A stretch of 21,688 nucleotides of DNA from IMG/VR virus record IMGVR_UViG_3300029309_000393, positions 1 through 21,688 of that record; one strand, 5' to 3'. This stretch comes from a virus. Position 1 is the first letter of the stretch, and every line of letters begins with the position of its first letter. Of this stretch, positions 4,834-9,917 are shown one piece after another. Below the pieces are notes generated by a model that did no database searches, was not told the origin of the DNA, and saw nothing but the letters and a program-made list of their open reading frames with translations. Position numbers and translations under genes: made by a program.

Positions 4834-5770
4834 AAATAAATTTAGTAAAGACGGATTCGAAGTCGGCGCATCTAAAGTTCCCTTGATAGTAATAGGACAA
4901 GACGACTTCGGAAATACAAGAGAACAACTACGTCAAAACTTTGTTGAGATAAGAAACAATCCAGATGTGGTTCGTTTGGAAAGTAAACAAAATAAAAATG
5001 CCAAGGATCGAGGTAACTATCTGGAAGATGGAATTGCTCATTGGGTATCCGATCAACTCGATTCTCTGTGTGCTGATCCTTACTCTGTTACATTTCGTAA
5101 ACCCATTGATGCGTATCGTTTGTCTAAATATAAAATGGCAGCATCCCTCGATGGTGTATTAACAATAGACGGAAAACCAATACAGTATGACGATCCACAA
5201 ACGGGAAAGACTTTTACATTATCTGGCAAGGGTGTGTGTGAAATAAAAACTCAAGGTTATAACGACCATGTAACCTACGATCACATTCTACAACTCCAAG
5301 CTCAGATGTTAGTATCAGGATTTAAGTGGGGTGTTATCGGACACCTTGGTCCTCGTTTGAAAATGCAGATGTATGTCTTTGAATCTAATAAACAAATACA
5401 CAAAAAAATTTTAGAACGAGTTAAAGACTTTTGGCGAAGAGTAGAAAAGGACACGCCTTATCCAGTTATAGTTGAGCCAACAGAGAAAGTTTATTCTGAT
5501 TGGTCGAATGATGACAAAGGTTTAAGCAAACTTACCAACGACTATGATCTTGCCAAGGATGAAATAGAACGCTGGACAACTACAAAAGATCAACTAGCCA
5601 ACGCTATTAAATCTATTCTGAAACAAGAGAACACAAGTTATGTAAAGATCAGAGAGAAACAAATAGCGTGTGAATTAATAACTCGCAAGGCAACAGTTGA
5701 AAGAATTGTTCCAGCAAAACCCGCAAGTCAATATGAAAAACTTACAGTAAAGGAGATAAGTAATGAATGA
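4820..5770 (+). CDS. YqaJ/lambda-exonuclease-family PD-(D/E)XK exonuclease
   Basis: 316 aa. It shows the family signatures in order: RGNYLEDGIAHW with E69, AASLDGV with D111, VCEIKTQ with E141-x-K143, and HILQLQAQM with Q158/Q160, a motif typical of viral YqaJ recombinases. This is a processive double-strand exonuclease type that makes single-stranded tails for an annealing partner. The C-terminal third is a helical extension (KDEIERWTTTKDQLANAIKS). A strong GGAGG precedes the ATG at 4820, and the stop overlaps the annealing-protein start by 8 nt, the usual exonuclease-annealase pairing. It likely serves replication, repair or concatemer formation of the phage genome. Confidence 0.9.
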   Translation: MPTPKNKFSKDGFEVGASKVPLIVIGQDDFGNTREQLRQNFVEIRNNPDVVRLESKQNKNAKDRGNYLEDGIAHWVSDQLDSLCADPYSVTFRKPIDAYRLSKYKMAASLDGVLTIDGKPIQYDDPQTGKTFTLSGKGVCEIKTQGYNDHVTYDHILQLQAQMLVSGFKWGVIGHLGPRLKMQMYVFESNKQIHKKILERVKDFWRRVEKDTPYPVIVEPTEKVYSDWSNDDKGLSKLTNDYDLAKDEIERWTTTKDQLANAIKSILKQENTSYVKIREKQIACELITRKATVERIVPAKPASQYEKLTVKEISNE

Positions 5771-6548
5771 ATTAGCAAATCAATTACAACAAGTAATATT
5801 AAAAGGAGATCTTAGAACCTTATCGGATCAAGATAAATTAATCTATTATAAAAATGTGTGTGATAGTATAGGTATCAATCCATTAACCAAACCTTTTGAT
5901 TACATTGTTCTGAATAATAAACAAACTTTGTATGCAACTAAAAATTGTACCGATCAATTACGATCACTTCATAAGATTAGTATTACAATCAAAGAACAAA
6001 AAATAGATAATGGTTTGTTAACAGTTGTTGTGGAAGGATCGGATCGATCTGGACGACAAGATGCGGATATGGGTTTCGCAAATGTGCAAGGACTTCGAGG
6101 AGAAGCTCTCGGTAATGCCATGCTCAAAGCAGTAACAAAAGCAAAAAGAAGATTGACGCTATCAATTTGTGGACTCGGTGGATTTTTAGATGAAACCGAG
6201 GTAGAAGATCTCCCACAGAGAGCCGTCAGTAAACAAAAGCAAGGTAAGATGACTCCTAATACTCAAGATGTATTAAAGGTTATTGACGAGTCTAATCCTC
6301 CCATCTATACGCTAGTGCTACCAGGCAACAAAGAAAAGGATCATGACTCTTTAGAAACACTTGCATTTACATTCAATGACCTGATGTTGGAGATAATTAA
6401 TCATCCTGATAAAGATAAAAAGGATAAAGTTAAAACAATCGAGAAAGCATTTAAGGTTAATGAAAAGGTTATGACACAATTAAAAGATGCAAACAAAAAA
6501 ACCTACGATGAACTAACAACTAAGTTTGAGAATTTTAAAAATGGATAA
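5763..6548 (+). CDS. RecT/Bet-like single-strand annealing protein
   Basis: 261 aa. The N-terminal half matches phage annealing-type proteins: SIGINPLTKPFDYI (36-48, the NP..KPF/Y motif of the RecT/Bet superfamily), a beta stretch with TLYATKNCTDQLR, and a long conserved segment GEALGNAMLKAVTKAKRR (113-130) followed by LTLSICGLG. The C-terminal third (about 155-261) is charged, helical and probably variable, as in other annealases. It would coat and anneal single strands exposed by the adjacent YqaJ nuclease. AAAGGAG precedes the ATG. The family name is assigned from motif memory and context rather than a profile search, so a related annealase family (Sak-type) remains possible. Confidence 0.75.
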   Translation: MNELANQLQQVILKGDLRTLSDQDKLIYYKNVCDSIGINPLTKPFDYIVLNNKQTLYATKNCTDQLRSLHKISITIKEQKIDNGLLTVVVEGSDRSGRQDADMGFANVQGLRGEALGNAMLKAVTKAKRRLTLSICGLGGFLDETEVEDLPQRAVSKQKQGKMTPNTQDVLKVIDESNPPIYTLVLPGNKEKDHDSLETLAFTFNDLMLEIINHPDKDKKDKVKTIEKAFKVNEKVMTQLKDANKKTYDELTTKFENFKNG

Positions 6549-6756
6549 AAATTTTACACCACTTTCTCAGAAGGTTCTTGCTTTCATAAAAGAATATATG
6601 GAACGAGAAAAGTTTGCACCCTCACAAATTGAAATCAAAGAACATTTCAAACATAAAACTTTATCGGCAGTTCAACTCTCACTTAAAAGATTGGAGCAGT
6701 TACAAAAGATTGAACGTGTCCGAGGGAAGGGGAGATCAATCAGACTTCTTGATTAA
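6541..6756 (+). CDS. LexA-type winged-helix DNA-binding domain, no protease
   Basis: 71 aa from ATG 6541; a TTG 15 nt earlier is less likely because the ATG overlaps the annealase stop by 8 nt. The whole protein aligns with the LexA N-terminal domain: LSQKVLAFIKEYM, FAPSQIEIKEHF (the P.R.EIA-like turn), LSAVQLSLKRLEQLQKIERV (recognition helix and wing) and a final RGKGRSIRLL like LexA's SRGIRLL. The S24 peptidase half (normally residues about 75-200) is absent, so self-cleavage is impossible. It may be a repressor or LexA-box competitor, or it may regulate this operon. Being last and coupled to the recombination genes suggests a link to DNA damage or replication control. Confidence 0.8.
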   Translation: MDKNFTPLSQKVLAFIKEYMEREKFAPSQIEIKEHFKHKTLSAVQLSLKRLEQLQKIERVRGKGRSIRLLD

Positions 6757-7181
6757 GCAAGTGAACGTATGATAGTTGCTAATGATTCTGCTCTGGACTT
6801 GGTTTGTTTATGCCACCTAGAATCGAGCATTTGATTAGCAGCTTCAGCGTAATCTTCTTTGGCTAATGCTTCCCACATCTTTTTAAATTTACTGACACCA
6901 CCTTTACCTAACTGAAATACCATCTCAACAATTACTTCTTTTGCTTTTGGTAACAAAGGTATTGATCCAATAAGATCTTCAGCTCCCTTGAGTGCATCAT
7001 TGAAATCTGATTGAAAACAATCTTCCAAAATTTCTATATCGTACTGTTCATCATCTTGCCAGTTCTCATCATCTTTACACAAATGACCATAGCCAACTGT
7101 CCGCTTACCCAACGAGTCTTTGTAAACATAATTCCTAAATCCTTCATGGACTTTGATTCTGTCTTTTAATCTATCGTACAT
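6753..7181 (-). CDS. Endolysin, T4-type lysozyme (glycoside hydrolase 24)
   Basis: 142 aa. The catalytic triad of T4 lysozyme is in place: HEGFRNYVYKDSLGKRTVGY gives E13, D22 and T28, and GYGH follows. Further down, EMVFQLGKGGVSKF and SRWHKQTKSRAESL match the T4 NMVFQMG and SRW..QTP.RA motifs. It would cleave the peptidoglycan glycan chain. There is no signal peptide, so release depends on the holin encoded two genes upstream. The ATG at 7181 has no purine-rich site, only AT-rich sequence, and follows the preceding stop by 2 nt, suggesting coupled translation. The stop shares TTAA with the convergent LexA-like gene. It is slightly shorter than T4 lysozyme (164 aa). Confidence 0.93.
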   Translation of the reverse strand: MYDRLKDRIKVHEGFRNYVYKDSLGKRTVGYGHLCKDDENWQDDEQYDIEILEDCFQSDFNDALKGAEDLIGSIPLLPKAKEVIVEMVFQLGKGGVSKFKKMWEALAKEDYAEAANQMLDSRWHKQTKSRAESLATIIRSLA

Positions 7182-7183
7182 AT

Positions 7184-7366
7184 CTATTTATATTTTAAAT
7201 GTTTAAATAAAGTTTCGACCAGATCACTCTTACGAAATCTCCGATCTAATTCTAAGCCATGCTTTCTACCTAATTTTTCTAACTCAGATTTTGTCATGAT
7301 CTGTAAGTGAGTTATCTTTAATTTCTTCTTAGGTTTGACAAATATATTTTTTAAAAAACTAAACAT
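7184..7366 (-). CDS. Small basic protein with SAP/Rho-N-like helices
   Basis: 60 aa from ATG 7366, with AGGAGG four nt upstream. The N-terminus is hydrophobic-basic (MFSFLKNIFVKPKKKLK) and the rest (MTKSELEKLGRKHGLELDRRF then RKSDLVETLFKHL) looks like the short helix-turn-helix of SAP, LEM or Rho-N domains (SELEKLGRKHGL.LDRR..K..LVE.L), which bind nucleic acid. It sits between holin and endolysin. Such modules are common as tiny phage proteins; here the position suggests either a lysis accessory or an unrelated passenger. Function not established. Confidence 0.7.
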   Translation of the reverse strand: MFSFLKNIFVKPKKKLKITHLQIMTKSELEKLGRKHGLELDRRFRKSDLVETLFKHLKYK

Positions 7367-7374
7367 ACATCCTC

Positions 7375-7785
7375 CTATTTCTTCATGTTTTCTCTAGCTA
7401 CACCTTTAACCTTTTCATATCCTCTGATTCCTGACATACCAAGTAATGCAACTGTTAAACTTATAAGTTCGCCTGTGTCCACAAAGTTAGGCATGTTTAT
7501 TTCTGGTGCAAACAAATGTGTAAACCAAGTAAGAAGCGGTAATATAAAAAAGTTTACAAACAAACCGATAGCACACACCCACATGATTGCTGGTCTTGCT
7601 CCAGCCACAAACATACTCGGATGCTTAGCTGCTTCTGTGTTAGCTTTAGCTTGTTCCTTTGCCAAAGATGCGGCATGCTTTTCTGACATGGTAGCTATAT
7701 CGTGAGCCAAGCGTGCTTTTTGATCTTTGTCCTCTATAAATTTATCGAGCAATCCTGTAACAGGACCTATTAAAGCTGTTAACAT
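7375..7785 (-). CDS. Holin of the 3TM/GTA-holin-like family
   Basis: 136 aa. An amphipathic N-terminal region and coil (KHAASLAKEQAKANTEA, 37-53) is followed by KHPSMFVAGARPAIMWVCAI (54-73), the diagnostic motif of this holin family, a membrane segment about 66-88, then LISLTVALLGMSGIRGYEK (about 107-125), matching the family's final ALLGM.G.R.YEK. This family was first described in gene-transfer agents and is frequent in alphaproteobacterial phages. It would permeabilise the inner membrane and let the lysozyme reach peptidoglycan. AGGAGG precedes the ATG at 7785. The adjacent genes at 7799 and 8274 also encode membrane-anchored proteins. Confidence 0.85.
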   Translation of the reverse strand: MLTALIGPVTGLLDKFIEDKDQKARLAHDIATMSEKHAASLAKEQAKANTEAAKHPSMFVAGARPAIMWVCAIGLFVNFFILPLLTWFTHLFAPEINMPNFVDTGELISLTVALLGMSGIRGYEKVKGVARENMKK

Positions 7786-7798
7786 TTTACCTCCTTAG

Positions 7799-8272
7799 TT
7801 AAAACCATTTAAATATCTTTCCGTATATTAACAAAGCTGCAATCAACAAAAGAATTATTGCTGAAATACCAATAGCTTTCTTAATCTGTTCTCGTTCTTC
7901 CATAGCTTGACGTAACTGTTCTTTCTTTTTCTTTCTCATGGTTGCAATTTCAGATTGCAAGTTCTCCCATTCTTGTAAACCATTGTCCGCATACAATAAA
8001 AAAATTTCTCGCAATCTATCCTTCTGATCTTTGATTTCTTTTTTACGAAGGTATGCTGCCATAGCATCTTCTTCTATTGATGAGAGTCCGAGCTTTGCTA
8101 ATATACCACCCTTACCTCTGTTACTTGCATGGACATCAAGAGATGATTCTCCATTAACCCACTTCGATATTGAACTAGAAAGATCGACTAATTTCTTCCC
8201 CGTTTTTACACCTTGTTCAATCAATGCTATTCCAGATTTACAAGCAGCGTATGCAGATAATGGATCAAGCAT
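7799..8272 (-). CDS. Coiled-coil protein with C-terminal membrane anchor, lysis region
   Basis: 157 aa. The N-terminal 60 residues are Gly/Ser/Lys-rich and helical (LSAYAACKSGIALIEQGVKT). Residues about 75-132 form a highly charged coiled coil (RKKEIKDQKDRLREI, then MRKKKKEQLRQAMEEREQ). A single hydrophobic helix (about 133-154, IGISAIILLLIAALLIY) ends in a short basic tail. With a tail anchor and coil, it could be a spanin-like, anti-holin or scaffold-type component; no cysteine lipobox for an outer-membrane spanin is visible. It lies between the XhlA-like gene and the holin. The family is familiar from marine phage genomes but has no named function that I know of. Confidence 0.75.
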   Translation of the reverse strand: MLDPLSAYAACKSGIALIEQGVKTGKKLVDLSSSISKWVNGESSLDVHASNRGKGGILAKLGLSSIEEDAMAAYLRKKEIKDQKDRLREIFLLYADNGLQEWENLQSEIATMRKKKKEQLRQAMEEREQIKKAIGISAIILLLIAALLIYGKIFKWF

Positions 8273-8273
8273 T

Positions 8274-8462
8274 TTACACTTTCATAAAGATAGAAATTAA
8301 AGCCACCACCACAGCAACAGTATTACCCATGATAATTGTTTCTAATCTTTTGATTCTAGATTTTAGATCTCCAATATTTTCATGGATGTTATTGTAGCGT
8401 TCCAAACATACTTCTTCATGCTTAGATATTCTCGCTTCGTTCTTATCTGCTTTAGTTACCAT
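8274..8462 (-). CDS. Small coiled-coil membrane protein, XhlA-like
   Basis: 62 aa. Residues about 20-43 form a heptad-like helix (ERYNNIHENIGDLKSRIKRL) and residues 45-61 a single hydrophobic helix (MGNTVAVVVALISIFM). This layout resembles haemolysin XhlA/holin-accessory proteins and the small anchors found in phage lysis cassettes. It ends one base before the next gene's start. The ribosome site is weak (AGGA directly before ATG). Function inferred only from architecture and neighbours (holin and endolysin). Confidence 0.7.
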   Translation of the reverse strand: MVTKADKNEARISKHEEVCLERYNNIHENIGDLKSRIKRLETIIMGNTVAVVVALISIFMKV

Positions 8463-8485
8463 AATCCTATCTTCTATCGTTTATA

Positions 8486-8695
8486 CTATTTTTTTCCTAA
8501 CAAATCTTTGTCCGCTTTTCTTGCTCCACCTTTACCTGATACAAAAGATTTCACTCTACCCATTGCCCAGGCGTGTGCTGAAGTTTTCGGTCTACTCCCG
8601 CTACTATAATAAGCTCCAAGTCCTCGCCTATATACCTTATCGAGTGTTGATTTACCAAACCTTGACGCTCCAGATATGCTAGAATATTTGCTCAT
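8486..8695 (-). CDS. DUF5824-like small phage protein
   Basis: 69 aa, Gly/Ser/Lys-rich, with the pattern RRGLGAYYSSGSRPKTSAHAW followed by AMGRVKSFVSGKGGARKADKDL. From memory, the segment G.GAYYSSGSRP....HAWA..R is the hallmark of the DUF5824 domain, which is widespread in marine phages and giant viruses and has no known function. Pfam number and boundaries should be confirmed. Its ATG overlaps the upstream stop as ATGA. The next gene downstream begins after a 23-nt gap. Confidence 0.75.
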   Translation of the reverse strand: MSKYSSISGASRFGKSTLDKVYRRGLGAYYSSGSRPKTSAHAWAMGRVKSFVSGKGGARKADKDLLGKK

Positions 8696-8793
8696 TTCTT
8701 TTTCTTCCTTAGTTTTTTTAGATCAGCTCCTGTTATTTTGTTTCTAGGTTTTGCAACCGCCGCTAACTTCTTTTGTTTTAGTGTATATACCAT
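8692..8793 (-). CDS. Lys-rich microprotein (33 aa)
   Basis: Frame from ATG 8793 to TGA 8694-8692. Eleven of its 33 residues are Lys (LKQKKLAAVAKPRNKITGAD then LKKLRKKKK). Its ATG shares one base with the upstream TAA (TAATG), AAAGGA lies a few nt before, and its TGA overlaps the DUF5824-like start as ATGA. Exact fit between neighbours on both sides supports a real gene. KITGADLKKLRK is a motif I associate with small marine-phage proteins; function unknown, nucleic-acid or capsid-interior binding possible. Confidence 0.7.
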   Translation of the reverse strand: MVYTLKQKKLAAVAKPRNKITGADLKKLRKKKK

Positions 8794-8993
8794 TATCCTT
8801 TACTCCTTTGTTTACTAATTTTATCCATCATTGCTGGTGTCAGTTTGCCTTGCCTATAAAGTCTGGCAGTTCTTTTTATCTCTGCTTCCCTTGCCTTTGG
8901 GTTCTTAGCTCCAGATACATACTTCTTTGGAACACCACCCTTCGTCTTGGGAACAGGATCAAACCTTCGCATCAATGTTCTTTTGGTTCTCAT
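8793..8993 (-). CDS. Basic small protein (66 aa)
   Basis: Very basic (MRTKRTLMRRFDPVPKTKGG) with the motif GVPKKYVSGAKNPKAREAEI, then RTARLYRQGKLTPAMMDKIS. From memory, VPKKYVSGAKNPKAR is a recurrent motif in tiny marine-phage proteins of unknown function. The start shares one base with the TGA of the upstream gene (TGATG) and the stop shares one base with the next start, so the cluster is strictly packed. No metal or membrane motif. Confidence 0.78.
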   Translation of the reverse strand: MRTKRTLMRRFDPVPKTKGGVPKKYVSGAKNPKAREAEIKRTARLYRQGKLTPAMMDKISKQRSKG

Positions 8994-9145
8994 CAGCTAC
9001 CGATCTTCTTTTGGGTCTTAGAATGTGCGGTAGAAAAAGAATCTCCTTTCATCATCAAGGTTCGCATCATCCTCATATGTTTTAGCGAATGATGTTTCTT
9101 ATGTTTTTTAAGAGTATCCTCTTGTCGCTTTGTAAGTTTGCTCAT
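8993..9145 (-). CDS. His/Lys/Met-rich small protein (50 aa)
   Basis: Frame from ATG 9145 to TGA 8995-8993. It contains KLTKRQEDTLKKHKKHHSLK, then a Met-rich stretch (MRMMRTLMMKGDSF) and STAHSKTQKKIGS. I recognise the same layout (LT.RQ..TLKKH..HHS.KHM....M..G.SF..AH....K.VG) from small marine-phage proteins encoded beside fibre and lysis genes; no function is known to me. It is predicted to be two amphipathic helices. Junctions with both neighbours are within 1-2 nt. Confidence 0.78.
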   Translation of the reverse strand: MSKLTKRQEDTLKKHKKHHSLKHMRMMRTLMMKGDSFSTAHSKTQKKIGS

Positions 9146-9146
9146 A

Positions 9147-9206
9147 TCACTTCTTCTTTTTTTTTCCGTTCATTGGTTTCTTTTTTTTTCCGTAATATCC
9201 TGGCAT
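9147..9206 (-). CDS. Micro-ORF, 19 aa, Lys-rich
   Basis: Frame ATG 9206 to TGA 9149-9147 encoding MPGYYGKKKKPMNGKKKKK. A strong AAAGGAG is 6 nt upstream, and the stop is followed within one base by the next start. MPGYYGKKKKPM resembles a micro-protein motif I know from marine phages. It contains two A9G runs (minus strand, 9189-9180 and 9165-9156), which are slippery for ribosomes and polymerases. Confidence 0.65.
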   Translation of the reverse strand: MPGYYGKKKKPMNGKKKKK

Positions 9207-9232
9207 GGTTGCTCCTTTCTTTTTAGTTAAGT

Positions 9233-9877
9233 TTATCTTTTATATCCCTCAATGTTCTCATCACTAGGTAATGATTGCATTGTAGCCAATGTTTTAATAC
9301 TTCCATCTTTATTATATTCTGTAACAAACAATGCTTTTAACTTATCAAGAGTATCACAATCACTTATTGCCTTTACTATTTTATCAGCTTCTGTTCTAAC
9401 AAATGCTCTATATGTAGATACTGCACTTGGTATTGTTTTACTACTATCTTCAACTTTTCTAGTAACCATCCAATCTGTAGGTGCTAATAAATTAGCTGCT
9501 TGTTTTTGTATTTGTTCTGTATATATAGTTTTTAATCCTTTACTTGCTACATCTCCTACATCTTTACCTTCTGGAATAACACCATCAGTTTTGTTTTGAG
9601 AAGTATATAAAGTATCAGCTATCTCCTTGTCTTTTTTATTAATAGTTTCTGTAACTGTGCCTTTAGAATCATCTACTTTATAAGATACAGTTGTCGGAGT
9701 TTCAAATCTATTATCTACCATTTCTCCAGGTATAAACTTATAAACACCTACAGCTTTTAATTGTGATTCACTCCAATGCTTAAATATACTTTTAGGATGT
9801 ACAATTTCTCCTTCGGTAATAGACTCATTACCTTTAGTTAATTTTATTAATTTACTGTCTTTAACTATCGCCCACAT
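9233..9877 (-). CDS. Tail-fibre-assembly-like / DUF4376-like protein
   Basis: 214 aa. The N-terminal MWAIVKDSKLIKL and EGEIVHPKSIFKHWSESQLKA form the start typical of phage fibre-associated and assembly proteins. Later, LLAPTDWMVTRKVEDSSKTI followed by STYRAFVRTEADKI matches the LL..TDW...R....... YR..VR core shared by DUF4376 and tail-fibre assembly chaperones. The position directly after the adhesin genes agrees with a fibre chaperone or minor fibre protein. It could instead be a virion structural component. Its ribosome site lies inside the repeated motif at 9889-9901. Confidence 0.7.
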   Translation of the reverse strand: MWAIVKDSKLIKLTKGNESITEGEIVHPKSIFKHWSESQLKAVGVYKFIPGEMVDNRFETPTTVSYKVDDSKGTVTETINKKDKEIADTLYTSQNKTDGVIPEGKDVGDVASKGLKTIYTEQIQKQAANLLAPTDWMVTRKVEDSSKTIPSAVSTYRAFVRTEADKIVKAISDCDTLDKLKALFVTEYNKDGSIKTLATMQSLPSDENIEGYKR

Positions 9878-9888
9878 AATACCTACCT

Positions 9889-9901
9889 TCTACCTCTTAT
9901 A
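9889..9901 (-). promoter_or_regulatory. Candidate phage promoter motif, copy A
   Basis: The minus strand reads TATAAGAGGTAGA with ATATAT just upstream, in the 40-nt gap between the adhesin at 9918 and the gene starting at 9877. It matches copies at 74-86, 2757-2769 and 14903-14915. Its GAGG could double as part of a ribosome site, but a second AGGTAGG lies closer to the ATG. Confidence 0.5.
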
Positions 9902-9917
9902 ACATATATTCATAATT

